DNA of 64,000 nt from Phycisphaerae bacterium (GCA_023150615.1 JAKLKO010000008.1:62001-126000); one strand, 5' to 3'; positions 25,101 through 34,370 are shown, counted from the stretch's first letter. The notes: generated by a model not told the origin, from the letters alone. Numbers and translations are program-made.

Positions 25101-26017
25101 AAGTCGGTATCCCCGCGTGCTACGTCACGCTCCGCACCTACGGCTCCGGCCGACTGCACGAGGAACTTCCGTCCAATCAGTGCGATCACGCCATCGTGTT
25201 CGTGCCCGATGAGGGCGATCCCTCCCGGGGCATCTACATCGACGGCACGGCCGACGAGAGCGGCATCGACACGCTCCCCTGGCAGGACCAGGGCTGCCGC
25301 GCGCTGGTCTTCAGCGATGACGGAAAGATGACGTTCCACGACACGCCCGTCGCGACGGCCGAGGCATCCACCAGTCGACTCGTCCTCGACACGACGCTGA
25401 ACACCGATGGCTCGGCGAAGATCTCCGCGCGGTGGACCGCCGTCGGCCAGTGGGCCATCCTGCTGCGTTCGAGCTTCAAGGTCACGGGCATGCGCGAGCG
25501 CCGGCTCGAACAGTTCGCCAATACGTACTATCCCGGCGCAAAGCTCCTCGGCGCAAAGTTCAGCGACCTGTCCGATCGCGATTCTCCCGTCGAGATCGAG
25601 TTTGAGTTCACCGCGCCGAACGTCGCCGAGGTCTCCGGCCGCCGACTCGTCGTCCGCCCGCGGCAGTTCCTCGAGATGACGCGCCGCTACGCGGACCGCA
25701 CCGAGCGGAACTACGACGTCTGGCTGCCGTACACGAACGCCGTCGTCTACGAGGAGCGATACCGCGTCCCGATCGAATACAAGCCGGTTGAATTGCCGAA
25801 GCCCCGCACGATGAAGACCGATTGGATCGACGTGCACTGCGACGTCCGCCGCGCCGGCGCCGACGTCACGCTCACCAAGCGCGTCCGATTCCACCGGCGA
25901 CTCATCCCGCGCGACGACTACGACGCCCTGCGAAAGCTCTGCGTCGACACCGACCGGCTCGAGCGCGAACCCGTCGAGTTCGAACGCGCCGCCCCCGCCG
26001 GGGACGAGAATCCCTGA
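22109..26017 (+). CDS. TPR / DUF3857 / transglutaminase-like exported protein
   Basis: A 1302-residue exported protein. GAGGGAA precedes the ATG, and a signal peptide (VLLILATSPALLRA) follows. The first two thirds are helical repeats, with clear TPR units between about 400 and 720 (for example VAALVRLGQFYHHTEKHEQA). Around 740-900 lies a DUF3857 domain (GSYTSLEHRIIQILNDNGRE). A transglutaminase-core domain follows with C985 (GDCKDKA), H1027 (CDHAIV) and D1045 (IDGTAD), so the catalytic triad is intact. Such proteins occur in Bacteroidetes and Planctomycetes with uncertain substrate; protein cross-linking or peptidase activity in the envelope is possible. It is divergent from mutY. Confidence 0.85.
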   Translation: MLELRHRSVPLSAVLLILATSPALLRADDPPRTDFDWPKNSKDAAKFVESLPSTQPADLDAGQNVRLAWSLSRYEGRSADALRHLDAALKRDPHHYKAHELAGLIHASRGDDDRAASHFLELMTVDRPESALYFSVIDDLNTGVTFRNEYIRRLRAAIDDPAVGEPYRADLRWNLAFEYVGAGRLDEAKATFEAVGFWRDWMVIGPFDNERNAGFSQICGPESEIDYAKEYPGRDRPVRWQRLRNFERSGRISFYEIMYPQENTLAYALTFIHAPEDANVVFRFGAANAVKLWLNERLLLADDLDKSFSFDQYTVPARLHAGWNKLLVKVCERDGSWHLGLRITNPDGSLYRSAPDDDAAAKNDDGPLPIRKTPDDRADKSEPDFEFARGAYETFSERAKRNPRDPQTLYYLARAERATQRHEPAVATLEKLTRRTPRCAEHFRLLADAYEDDEKPDKQLAALKRALEIEPDDVAALVRLGQFYHHTEKHEQAIEALDRAIKLNPRCIDARAVRQIVYEAKEWHEHAFRAARQLAADYPDVGGLARNYAERAVHMGYRALARRQFERAVECKHDDVTSRRALARLAEERGDIDGAAAQIRELLRGEPLESDARLALARLLARNERFDEALAECDVVSDICPENANAHRQRGAILQRMNRDEEALESWKLALRYNPDDRWLREYVEFLEPQAASLVSRYAVTDVQAADLIRRRVDPADFPKADAYELLDHLVTEINEDGSYTSLEHRIIQILNDNGREAFTSIRLRGSVSKILRAVVIQPDGSEVEATNVSQRGIAFGKLQVGSILRTVVQYRGSSTEWLSRHYTATFSFKDAYPKLRAEFILLVPKSRRIRYRVQGDSIRLEEQELALHRLYRWRADDVSMIEPERNRPPMADIAELVSVSTIEDWDEIARWEHALTKEAFVADDAVRRKAAELTQRAKSREEKIRALANFVSQKIQYRQDYGRLIMGIVPHKAGNVLAKEAGDCKDKAALLITMLREVGIPACYVTLRTYGSGRLHEELPSNQCDHAIVFVPDEGDPSRGIYIDGTADESGIDTLPWQDQGCRALVFSDDGKMTFHDTPVATAEASTSRLVLDTTLNTDGSAKISARWTAVGQWAILLRSSFKVTGMRERRLEQFANTYYPGAKLLGAKFSDLSDRDSPVEIEFEFTAPNVAEVSGRRLVVRPRQFLEMTRRYADRTERNYDVWLPYTNAVVYEERYRVPIEYKPVELPKPRTMKTDWIDVHCDVRRAGADVTLTKRVRFHRRLIPRDDYDALRKLCVDTDRLEREPVEFERAAPAGDENP

Positions 26018-26055
26018 GCGTTCGCCTGTCGCGGTTCACAGATTCCGGTTATCGT

Positions 26056-26089
26056 CCGTCGCCGATCGGGCCGGCACGATCGGCGACGG
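26056..26089 (+). terminator. Perfect 13-bp hairpin after the transglutaminase gene
   Basis: CCGTCGCCGATCG (26056-26068) pairs without mismatch with CGATCGGCGACGG (26077-26089) around the 8-base loop GGCCGGCA, 38 bases after the stop. No T-tract follows, so it is either a hairpin-only terminator or an mRNA 3'-end stabiliser. It also lies in the leader region of the next gene. Confidence 0.5.
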
Positions 26090-26182
26090 CGACCGCCTCG
26101 CGTCGACCCGCGGCAGCCGACCCGGAGCACGACACGATGCGCCCGGCGCGCGATCGCCCGCGCCGATGGACGAACCAGGAGT

Positions 26183-28117
26183 ATGCCACGCTCCGTCGAT
26201 GCCGATGCGACGCGCCCGCCCCGCTCCGCGCCGCCGCCGAATGACGTGCGATCCAGGGCAATCCGACCGTCCCGCGCGGAGCCATTCCCCTTCCCCGTCA
26301 CGCTCCAGACCCGCCTTGCCGCCTGGTATGAGAAACACCCGCGGCCGTTCGGCGTGATCGCGCTCGTCGTCCTCGCCCTCTATCTTCCGACGCTCGCGGT
26401 GCCCTTCTTCATCGACGACTACCGCTGTCTGCGACTCATGGAGGAGTATCGCGCCGGCGCGCGGCAACGCCTCGACCTCTACCGCTTTTTCACCGGACCC
26501 GCCGACAACGCCGCGCAGCGGCTCGCCGGACTCACCCACTGGTGGCTCTCCGACAACCTGCGCTTCGCCTACGTCCGGCCGCTCGCCGAATGGAGCCTCT
26601 ATCTCGACTACCGTCTTTTCGGCAATCACCCGGCCGGGTACCGCGCCGTGTCGATCGCGCTCTATCTCGTCTCGGTCGCGCTCGTCCTCGCCATCTTTCG
26701 CGAGATCCAGCCGAACGAGGCCCGCGCGCGATGGGCCGCGCTGCTTTTCGCCCTCGCATCAAGTCACGCCGTCCCGATCGTTTTCATCGCCGCCCGATGC
26801 GACGTGCTCTCGCTCCTCGGGTTGGCCTTCGCCATGTTCGCCGCGCTGCGCTTCGTCCGGTCAGCCCGGATGCGCTGGCTTCCGTCTGCCGCCGTCGGGT
26901 ACGCCGTTGCCCTGCTGTCGAAAGAATCCGCGGCGACCGGCGGGCTCGGCCTGGTCCTGCTCTGGCTCGCGGCGAGGATGGTGCTGCCCGCAGACGCACG
27001 CCCGCGCGCCGACCGCCGCGCCGTGCTCGCCTTCCTCGCGCTGCTCGCGACGGCCGTCGGCTGGAGCCTCTACCGCGCCGCAGAACACGTCGCCATCAAC
27101 ACGCACTACGTCAACAACCCGCTGCGCGATCCAGCCACCTACGTCGCCGAGGCCCCCGTCCGCGCCCTGATGTATCTCTCGACCTGGCTCATCCCGATCA
27201 ACCCCGCGGTCCTGATGTATCACTCCTCCGGATACCCGAAGCTTGTCGCCTTCCTCATCCTCGGCGCGATCGCGCTCGCCGCGACAACCCGCTATTTTGT
27301 CCGCTACCACCGCCGCGACCCCTCCGTGCTCGGCATGGCCGGCTGGGTGCTGATCTTTCTTCCCGTGCTCGTCTGCGCCCTGCCTGACGAGCGGCTCATG
27401 ACGCTCCCGTCCGTCGGACTCGCCTATCTCGGCGCGGTGTGGATCCGACACGCCCTCGACCCAACGCGGCGATTTTCGCGCTTCTGGCGGCGGCGCATCC
27501 CCGTCACGAGCTTTGTAGCGATCCCCATCATCGCCACGCTCATCAGCAGCGGCCTCATCTACGGCCTCGAATACAAGATCGCCAGCGACGTCCGCTACGT
27601 CGTCCGCGACACCAACCGCGCTGGCAGCCGCCCCGCCGAAATCTTCTTTGTGAACGCCCCGCAGCCGATCCACGCCATCTGGCACCAGGACCGCGCGCGG
27701 ACGCTTCTCGGCCGCGATGACCAGACGTTCTACTTCCTCTGCGATCTTCCCGACGTCGAGGCCCGCGTCACCGGACCCGACACCCTGCGGCTCACCTCTG
27801 TCGGGGACCCGTTCCTGTCGATGCTGCTGGGACAATTCGGCCTGCCGAGCGATGCCCGCGTCGAGCAGGGGCAGACCTTCGAGATGAAGCCGTTCCGCGT
27901 CCGCGTCGTCGAATCGCGCGATGGCCGGCCGACGATCCTCGATCTGATCTTTGCCGAACCGCTGACCAGCCCGCGATATGCCTTCTATCACCTCGCCAAC
28001 GATGTACCGCCCACGCGCTGGAACCCCGTCGCCGGGGCTTCGGGAACGTTCGGCGCGTTCGCCGAGCGCACCCGCATCCAACCGGTCGTCCCACCGCGTT
28101 CACCCGCGCCGCCGTAA
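26183..28117 (+). CDS. Multipass membrane protein, GT39/TMTC-like architecture
   Basis: A protein of up to 644 residues with about ten membrane helices and a soluble C-terminal domain of about 170 residues. After the first helix comes FFIDDYRCLRLM, an acidic DD pair in the first outer loop of the type used by GT-C glycosyltransferases. HWWLSDNLRFAYVRPLAEWSLYLDYRLFG follows, similar to the TMTC-like protein at 32.6 kb. A lipid-linked sugar donor and an outward-facing active site are inferred from this plan. AGGAG lies only one base before the ATG at 26183, and the first 40 residues are disordered, so the true start may be downstream. Confidence 0.68.
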   Translation: MPRSVDADATRPPRSAPPPNDVRSRAIRPSRAEPFPFPVTLQTRLAAWYEKHPRPFGVIALVVLALYLPTLAVPFFIDDYRCLRLMEEYRAGARQRLDLYRFFTGPADNAAQRLAGLTHWWLSDNLRFAYVRPLAEWSLYLDYRLFGNHPAGYRAVSIALYLVSVALVLAIFREIQPNEARARWAALLFALASSHAVPIVFIAARCDVLSLLGLAFAMFAALRFVRSARMRWLPSAAVGYAVALLSKESAATGGLGLVLLWLAARMVLPADARPRADRRAVLAFLALLATAVGWSLYRAAEHVAINTHYVNNPLRDPATYVAEAPVRALMYLSTWLIPINPAVLMYHSSGYPKLVAFLILGAIALAATTRYFVRYHRRDPSVLGMAGWVLIFLPVLVCALPDERLMTLPSVGLAYLGAVWIRHALDPTRRFSRFWRRRIPVTSFVAIPIIATLISSGLIYGLEYKIASDVRYVVRDTNRAGSRPAEIFFVNAPQPIHAIWHQDRARTLLGRDDQTFYFLCDLPDVEARVTGPDTLRLTSVGDPFLSMLLGQFGLPSDARVEQGQTFEMKPFRVRVVESRDGRPTILDLIFAEPLTSPRYAFYHLANDVPPTRWNPVAGASGTFGAFAERTRIQPVVPPRSPAPP

Positions 28118-28122
28118 TCTCC

Positions 28123-28176
28123 CGCGCTGGCGGCACAAACTCCTCGTTGTGATTTGATCGCACTGTTTCCAGCGCG
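28123..28176. terminator. Possible structured 3' end between convergent genes
   Basis: CGCGCTGG (28123-28130) pairs with CCAGCGCG (28169-28176), and CACAA (28134-28138) with TTGTG (28147-28151) inside it. The element begins 5 bases after the membrane-protein stop and faces the ppdK 3' end. No T-tract is present. It is weak evidence for a shared terminator. Confidence 0.25.
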
Positions 28177-28255
28177 TACATGGTCGAACCGATGCGCGGC
28201 AACGCCCGATGTCGAATGGCGTTACTGGTCAGGTGGAAATCGCCACGCCGTGGAT

Positions 28256-31042
28256 TCAACGCCGCGAACCGGCCGTCTTCCGCCGCGTCGGCTTCCGCGC
28301 GGACGGGGATTCCGCCTCGATCACCGCCTGCGCTGCCGCGAGCCGCGCGATCGGCACGCGATAGGGAGAGCAGCTCACGTAGTCCATCCCGACACGATGG
28401 CAGAACTTGACGCTTTCGGCGTCGCCGCCGTGCTCGCCGCAGATGCCGATCTTGAGCTTCGGCCGCGATTCGCGGCCGCGCTCGATCGCCCAGCGGATGA
28501 GCAGCCCCACGCCCTCCTGGTCGAGCGACTGGAACGGATCATCGCGGAAGATCGCCGCGCGCTTCTCGTCCACGTACTCCGGCAGGAACCGCCCGGCATC
28601 GTCGCGCGACAGCGCCATGACCATCTGCGTCAGGTCGTTCGTGCCGAACGAAAAGAAATCCGCCACTTCCGCGATCCGGTCCGCCAGCAGCGCCGCGCGC
28701 GGCGTCTCGATCATTGTGCCCAGCTGATAGCCGACCTTCACGCCCGCCCTCGACTGCACCTCGTCCGCGATGCGACGCGCCCGCTCCACCAGCAGGCCCA
28801 GTTCCTTTGCGTCGATCGACAGCGGGATCATGATCTCCGGCGAGACCTTCACCGAACGCTGGCGACACGCGACGGCCGCCTCCATCACGGCCCGAACCTG
28901 CATCTCCAGGATCTCCGGATACGTGATGCACAGTCGGCAGCCCCGATGCCCCAACATCGGGTTCGACTCGCGCAACTGCTCCACCCGCTGCGCCACCTTC
29001 TCCGCCGGAACCCCGATCTTCTTCGCCAGCTCCCGCTGCTGCGCGGCCTCGTGCGGCACAAACTCGTGCAGCGGCGGGTCGATCAGCCGGATCGTCACCG
29101 GCCGGCCATCCATCGCCTCAAAGATGCCGATGAAGTCCTGGCGCTGGAACGGCAACAGCTTGTCCAGCGCGCGACGCCGCGCCGCCTCGTCGTCCGCGAC
29201 GATCATCTCCTGTACCGCCAGCCGCCGCTCGGCCGTGTCGAAGAACATGTGCTCCGTGCGGCACAGGCCGATCCCCTCCGCGCCGAGGCGCACGGCATTC
29301 GCCGCGTCGTACGGCGTGTCCGCGTTCGTCCGCACGCGCAGCCGCCGCCGCTTGTCGCACCACGACATCAGCACGGCGAACTCCGGCGGCAACTCCGGCT
29401 TGACCAGCGGAAGCTCGCCCTCGTAGACAACCCCGTCCGTGCCGTCGAGCGTCACGAAATCGCTCGTCCGAAGCGTCCGGCCGTTCGCCGAGAGCGTCTC
29501 CTTCTCGTAGTCGATCCCCAGCGATCCGCAGCCGACCACGCAGCACTTGCCCCAGCCCCGCGCCACGACGGCCGCGTGCGACGTCTTGCCGCCCGTGGCC
29601 GTCAGGATGCCCTGCGCGGCGTGCATGCCGCCGATGTCCTCCGGCGAGGTCTCCTTCCGCACGAGGATCACCTTTTCGCCATCTGCCGCGCGACGCTCCG
29701 CCTCCGCCGCCGAAAACACGACTCGGCCCGACGCCGCGCCGGGAACGGCGTTGACGCCCATCGCGAGCTTCCGGCGCTCCAACTCGGTCCGCTCGATCTT
29801 CGAGTCGATCACCGGGTAGAACAGCCGCTCAATGTCGGTCGCCGTAATCCGGCGGATCGCCGCCTCCTGCGAGATGATCGGCCGCGTCGCCGGCGCGACG
29901 TATCGCGCGGCCAGGTGGCCCTTGCGCACGAGTCGCAGCGCCTCGCCCTTGCTCAGCACCGGCCGCGTCGCCTGGTCGACGGCGATCTTGAACGTCGCCG
30001 CCGGCGAGCGCTTGCCCGTGCGGCATTGCAGCATGTAGAGCTTGCCGCGTTCGATCGTGAATTCGAGGTCCTGCATGTCCTTGTAATGCGTCTCGAGGAT
30101 CACGCGAACGCCGCACAACTGGTCGTACGCATCCGGCATCCGCGATCGCAGCTCCGACAGATGCATCGGCGTGCGAATCCCCGCGACGACGTCCTCGCCC
30201 TGCGCGTTGATCAGCAGGTCTCCGTAGAACTCGTTCTCCCCCGTGCTCGGATCGCGCGTGAAGCACACGCCCGTCCCGCTGTCCTCGCCCAGGTTGCCGA
30301 ACACCATCTGGCAGATGTTGACCGCCGTGCCGCGGAGTCCGCTGATCCGCTCCACGCGACGGTACGTCTCCGCCTTCTCGGCCATCCACGAACCGAACAC
30401 GGCGCTGATCGCACCGGCAAGCTGCTTCCACGGGTCCTGCGGAAATCCCTGCCCCGTCTCCTGCCGGAAGAACGTCTTGAATTCCTCGCACAGCGCCCGC
30501 AACTGCTCGGCCGGTATTTCCACGTCGCTGTCGACGCCGATCCGCTTCTTCAGCGCGTGCAGCTTCTCCTCCAGCGTTTCCTTCGACAGCCCGACCACGA
30601 CCGTGCTGTACATCTGCACGAACCGACGGTACGAGTCCCACGCGAACCGCGCATTGCCCGTCTGCGCCGCCAGCCCCTCCACGCTCCGATCGTTCAACCC
30701 GAGATTGAGCACCGTCTCCATCATGCCCGGCATCGAGCGCGCAGCGCCCGAGCGCACCGACACGAGCAGCGGATCGTGCGGATCGCCGAGCTTCTTTCCG
30801 CACACCTTCTCCAACTGCGCCAGATGCGCGCGGACCTGCGACTCCAGCCCTTTCGGCCACTTCCGGCCGGTGCGGTAGTACAGGTCGCATGCCTCCGTCG
30901 TGATCGTGAAGCCCGCCGGCACCGGCAGCCCGATCCGCGTCATCTCCGCCAGGCCCGCGCCCTTGCCGCCCAGCAGCTCGCGCTGATCGCCCCGCCCCTC
31001 CGCACGGCCGTTCCCGAAGAAATAGACGTATTTCGTTGCCAT
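28256..31042 (-). CDS. ppdK: Pyruvate, phosphate dikinase
   Basis: A 928-residue enzyme interconverting pyruvate, ATP and Pi with phosphoenolpyruvate, AMP and PPi (EC 2.7.9.1). The N-terminal ATP-grasp domain opens with LLGGKGAGLAEMTRIGLPVP. The swivelling phosphohistidine domain carries GGKTSHAAV with His489; most relatives have Met or Lys at the third position. The C-terminal PEP/pyruvate barrel ends with the catalytic Cys891 in SCSPYRVPIARLAAAQA. About 20 basic residues extend past the usual end. It shares the window with PPi-PFK, and both enzymes make PPi part of central metabolism. Confidence 0.96.
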   Translation of the reverse strand: MATKYVYFFGNGRAEGRGDQRELLGGKGAGLAEMTRIGLPVPAGFTITTEACDLYYRTGRKWPKGLESQVRAHLAQLEKVCGKKLGDPHDPLLVSVRSGAARSMPGMMETVLNLGLNDRSVEGLAAQTGNARFAWDSYRRFVQMYSTVVVGLSKETLEEKLHALKKRIGVDSDVEIPAEQLRALCEEFKTFFRQETGQGFPQDPWKQLAGAISAVFGSWMAEKAETYRRVERISGLRGTAVNICQMVFGNLGEDSGTGVCFTRDPSTGENEFYGDLLINAQGEDVVAGIRTPMHLSELRSRMPDAYDQLCGVRVILETHYKDMQDLEFTIERGKLYMLQCRTGKRSPAATFKIAVDQATRPVLSKGEALRLVRKGHLAARYVAPATRPIISQEAAIRRITATDIERLFYPVIDSKIERTELERRKLAMGVNAVPGAASGRVVFSAAEAERRAADGEKVILVRKETSPEDIGGMHAAQGILTATGGKTSHAAVVARGWGKCCVVGCGSLGIDYEKETLSANGRTLRTSDFVTLDGTDGVVYEGELPLVKPELPPEFAVLMSWCDKRRRLRVRTNADTPYDAANAVRLGAEGIGLCRTEHMFFDTAERRLAVQEMIVADDEAARRRALDKLLPFQRQDFIGIFEAMDGRPVTIRLIDPPLHEFVPHEAAQQRELAKKIGVPAEKVAQRVEQLRESNPMLGHRGCRLCITYPEILEMQVRAVMEAAVACRQRSVKVSPEIMIPLSIDAKELGLLVERARRIADEVQSRAGVKVGYQLGTMIETPRAALLADRIAEVADFFSFGTNDLTQMVMALSRDDAGRFLPEYVDEKRAAIFRDDPFQSLDQEGVGLLIRWAIERGRESRPKLKIGICGEHGGDAESVKFCHRVGMDYVSCSPYRVPIARLAAAQAVIEAESPSARKPTRRKTAGSRR

Positions 31043-31146
31043 CGCTCCAACTCGTTATCGCGTGGGTGATTCCATACCGCCCCGCAACGAACCCTCGATT
31101 TCGATACGGGGAGAATCGCCGACTCTACGAAACGACGCCGCGGCTG

Positions 31147-32511
31147 TCAATTCGGCGGCGCACGGCGCACCGTCCCGATGCGCCGCCAAAGCGCGTACCC
31201 CGCGGCAATCACCGCCAGCAGCACCAGGCTGTACAGCGTGTCGCGCGGCGACGTCCGCGCCACGTGCGCCGCAAGCCACGCCTCGAACGCGATCAGTCCC
31301 GCCGCCAGCAGCGGACCCGCGGGGCATCGAAACGCCGCCGGCGGCGGCGCGCCGAATCGCCTTCGAAAGACGATCAGGCTCGCGTACGTCATCGAGAAGA
31401 GGATCGCCGCGGCGAACATGTAGATCGACAGCACTGCGCGGAAGTCGCGGACCAGCGTGAAGGCGATGGTGATCGCGCCCATCAGCAACAGCGCCGGAAT
31501 CGGCGCCTGCCCGTCCGACACGCGGGCCAGCGCGGCCGGCGCAAAGCCGTCTCGCGCCAACGCGAACGGCACGCGCACAGACGCCAGCGTCGTCGACGCG
31601 ATGCAGCCCACGCAGATCAGCAGCGTCATGCCCGACAGCAACGCCCGGCCCCACTCCCCCGCGATCCGCGCCATCGCGTCGCTCGCGACGAAGCGCGACT
31701 GCCCCATCTCCGCCGGCGTCATCATCACCAGGAACGACCAGTTCACGAGGACGTAGACGAACGTCAGCAGCAGGCACGACGCCACCAGCGCCCGCGGAAG
31801 CGCACGCCGGACATCGGTAATCTCCTCCGCCATCTTTGCCGAGTCGGTCGACCCATCGTACGCCCACATCACGTTCAAAAGCGCCGCGATGAACATCGAC
31901 CCGCCCGGCGTCAGCGTCGCGGCGTCGGCGGCGGGATTGACTTTCACGCCGACGCCGAATCGCACGATCGCCAGAACCCCAATCCCCAACAGCGCGGCCA
32001 CCTTCGCCAGCGTCAACACGTTTTGCGTCGCCGCGCCGGTCCGCAGACCGGCACAGTGCACCGCCACCACGCCCGCAACGATCGCCGCGCCGATCCACGG
32101 CGCCCACCGATCCGGAGCGGCAAACAGCTCGCACGCCGCCTCCCCGCTCGCGGCCGCGATCACCGCCACGCCGCCGCCCGCGATGAACACCGTGTACGCC
32201 CAACCGAAGAAGAACGACACAAAGTCGCCGTACGCCGCGCGGAGAAACACGTATTCGCCCCCCGCGCGCGAGAACCGCGTCGCAAGTTCCGCCGTCACGA
32301 GGCTCGCCGCCAGCGTGATCGCACCGCCGCAGATCCACGCCACGACGATCCACCGCGCCGATCCCAACTCGGACGCGATGATCCCCGGCGTGCGAAACAC
32401 CCCCGAGCCAATCGCCACCCCCAGCCCGATGCACAGCGCCGTCGTGCCGCCGATCAATCGACGCAGCGCTCCTGCCGTCGATTCACCCGCCGACGTGGTT
32501 GATCCGGTCAT
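31147..32511 (-). CDS. APC-family amino acid permease
   Basis: A 454-residue transporter with about 12 membrane helices. The first unwound helix shows IGLGVAIGSGVFRTPG, the substrate-backbone-binding motif of the APC superfamily. FSRAGGEYVFLRAAYGDFVSFFFGW is the second conserved block, typical of the LAT-like branch. Length and topology fit. The substrate is probably a neutral amino acid, but this cannot be fixed from sequence alone. It ends 104 bases before ppdK on the same strand. Confidence 0.85.
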   Translation of the reverse strand: MTGSTTSAGESTAGALRRLIGGTTALCIGLGVAIGSGVFRTPGIIASELGSARWIVVAWICGGAITLAASLVTAELATRFSRAGGEYVFLRAAYGDFVSFFFGWAYTVFIAGGGVAVIAAASGEAACELFAAPDRWAPWIGAAIVAGVVAVHCAGLRTGAATQNVLTLAKVAALLGIGVLAIVRFGVGVKVNPAADAATLTPGGSMFIAALLNVMWAYDGSTDSAKMAEEITDVRRALPRALVASCLLLTFVYVLVNWSFLVMMTPAEMGQSRFVASDAMARIAGEWGRALLSGMTLLICVGCIASTTLASVRVPFALARDGFAPAALARVSDGQAPIPALLLMGAITIAFTLVRDFRAVLSIYMFAAAILFSMTYASLIVFRRRFGAPPPAAFRCPAGPLLAAGLIAFEAWLAAHVARTSPRDTLYSLVLLAVIAAGYALWRRIGTVRRAPPN

Positions 32512-32612
32512 CCCTGACTCCGCGCCCGACGCCGCATTCTCTGGACCGCACGCGCCGCACGCAAGCTTGCCGCAATTCCCGTCTTGCGGTATCTCCGCCG
32601 GCGGACCGCATC

Positions 32613-34319
32613 ATGCCCACCGCACGCACGCACGCTTCGCACGCCCTCGCCACACGACGCCGAAGGCTCCTCGGCATCCTCCTGCTCGCGCTGCTCGCCG
32701 CGATCGTCTATCAACCCGCGCTCGACGCCGACTGGCTCGACTGGGACGATGACAAATACGTCTTCAACAACGACGCCGTCCTCGCCGACGACGGGCTGCG
32801 CACGATCTGGACCAGCTTCGAGCTTGACCAGTTCGCCCCGCTGACCTTCACCTCCTTCTGGCTCGAACACCGCATCGCCGGGCTCGACCCGCGCCTGTAT
32901 CACTTCACCAATCTCCTCCTACACTTCATCAACGCCCTGCTCGTCGCGAAGCTCGTCCGAACCCTCGGCATCGGTGACGTCGCCGCGTGGTTCGCCGCCG
33001 CCTTCTATCTCGTCCACCCCACGCAGGTCGCCTCCGTCGCCTGGATCACCGAACGGAAGAACGTCCTCTCGACGGCCTGCTTCCTCGTCAGCCTCATCGC
33101 CGGGCTGCGGGCATTCGCCTGCAACTCCCGACGAGATTACGCACTCAGCCTCGCTTGCGTCATCGCTGCGCTGCTCAGCAAGTCCACCACCCTCACACTG
33201 CCGCTCTGCCTGCTCATCGGAATCCACTGGCTCTGTCCACCGATCACAGCCCGCCGCGCCCTGCGGCTCACGCCCTACCTCCTGTTCGCCATCACGGCAG
33301 GGTTCGTCGCGGCCGCATCAGAGCACGGAAAGACCGGACTGAACCTCCCCAGCGGGCCACCCTCCCTCGTCGTCGCCTCGACCCTGTGGTTCTACGTCGC
33401 GAAGACCCTCGCCCCCATCGGCCTCTCGCCGATCTATGAACGCTGGACCATCACCGCCGCCGACGCCCGGCCCTGGCTCGCTGTGGCCGGCTCGATCCTC
33501 GTCGTCTGGATGATCCACTCATGGCGGCGGCGCATCGACCCTCGCGCGCTGTGGGCCGGCTCGTTCTTCATCATCGCGCTGCTCCCCATCTCCGGCCTCG
33601 TCTACTACCGCGGCCTCGACCTCAGCCTCGTCTGGCATCATCACCTCTACCTGCCGCTCGTCGGCGCGGCGGTGCTCGTCGGACTTCTCGTCGAGAAGCT
33701 CGACATCGAGCGCGCGTCGCCACTATACCTCCGCCGGCCGCGCCATCTCATCGCGATGGCCGCCCTCGCCGCGCTCGCCATTGCCGCGAGACTCGAGATC
33801 CGCACCTGGCGCGATACCCACGCGCTGTTCACCCGCGCGATCGAGCGCGCGCCGGATTCCCCCGTCGCGCACAACGGATACGGTCTCGTCCTCGCGCAGG
33901 CGGGTGACCACGCCGCGGCGATTCGTCACTTTGAAAAGACGCTCGAGATGTGCCCCCAGTACCGCGAACCCTACATCAACCTCGGCAACTCTCTCGCCGC
34001 CGCCGGCCGGCCGCACGAGGCAATCCCGCTCTTCGAACGCGTCCTCGGCATCGACGAGAACTACTTCGAAGGGCACTACAACCTCGCCTACACCCTCGCC
34101 GAGATCGGCCAGCTCGAGCGCGCCGAGCGCAGCTACCGCCGCGCCGCGGAGCTGCGGCCCGCCCTGCCGGCCGTGCACTTCAACCTCGGTCTGACGCTGC
34201 TTCGGCTCGGACGCGTGGACGCGGCCCGCGCTGAATTCGAGCGCACCCTCACGCTCGATCCAACGCATGCCCGCGCCGCCGAGCTGCGGGCGCAATGCTC
34301 ATCCCGCCCGGCACGCTGA
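32613..34319 (+). CDS. TMTC-like membrane protein with C-terminal TPRs
   Basis: A 568-residue protein with about nine membrane helices followed by at least three TPR units (roughly residues 400-560, such as EPYINLGNSLAAAGRPHEAIPLF). After the first helix, WLDWDDDKYVFNN carries the acidic motif expected in the first outer loop of GT-C enzymes. LVHPTQVASVAWITERKNVLS is strongly typical of TMTC/DUF1736-type proteins, some of which are O-mannosyltransferases in animals. Bacterial members are common in Planctomycetes and lack known substrates. The ATG at 32613 is taken because it directly precedes the basic stretch and first helix; longer frames overlap the divergent permease region. Confidence 0.8.
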   Translation: MPTARTHASHALATRRRRLLGILLLALLAAIVYQPALDADWLDWDDDKYVFNNDAVLADDGLRTIWTSFELDQFAPLTFTSFWLEHRIAGLDPRLYHFTNLLLHFINALLVAKLVRTLGIGDVAAWFAAAFYLVHPTQVASVAWITERKNVLSTACFLVSLIAGLRAFACNSRRDYALSLACVIAALLSKSTTLTLPLCLLIGIHWLCPPITARRALRLTPYLLFAITAGFVAAASEHGKTGLNLPSGPPSLVVASTLWFYVAKTLAPIGLSPIYERWTITAADARPWLAVAGSILVVWMIHSWRRRIDPRALWAGSFFIIALLPISGLVYYRGLDLSLVWHHHLYLPLVGAAVLVGLLVEKLDIERASPLYLRRPRHLIAMAALAALAIAARLEIRTWRDTHALFTRAIERAPDSPVAHNGYGLVLAQAGDHAAAIRHFEKTLEMCPQYREPYINLGNSLAAAGRPHEAIPLFERVLGIDENYFEGHYNLAYTLAEIGQLERAERSYRRAAELRPALPAVHFNLGLTLLRLGRVDAARAEFERTLTLDPTHARAAELRAQCSSRPAR

Positions 34320-34370
34320 GCCGCCACGCGGCCGATTCCGCGACTCCGGACGTTGTCATCGACGATGCCC

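Noticed and set aside
28154-31069. 971-codon open frame on the plus strand
   Set aside because: Antisense to ppdK, Arg/His-rich, no recognisable domain.
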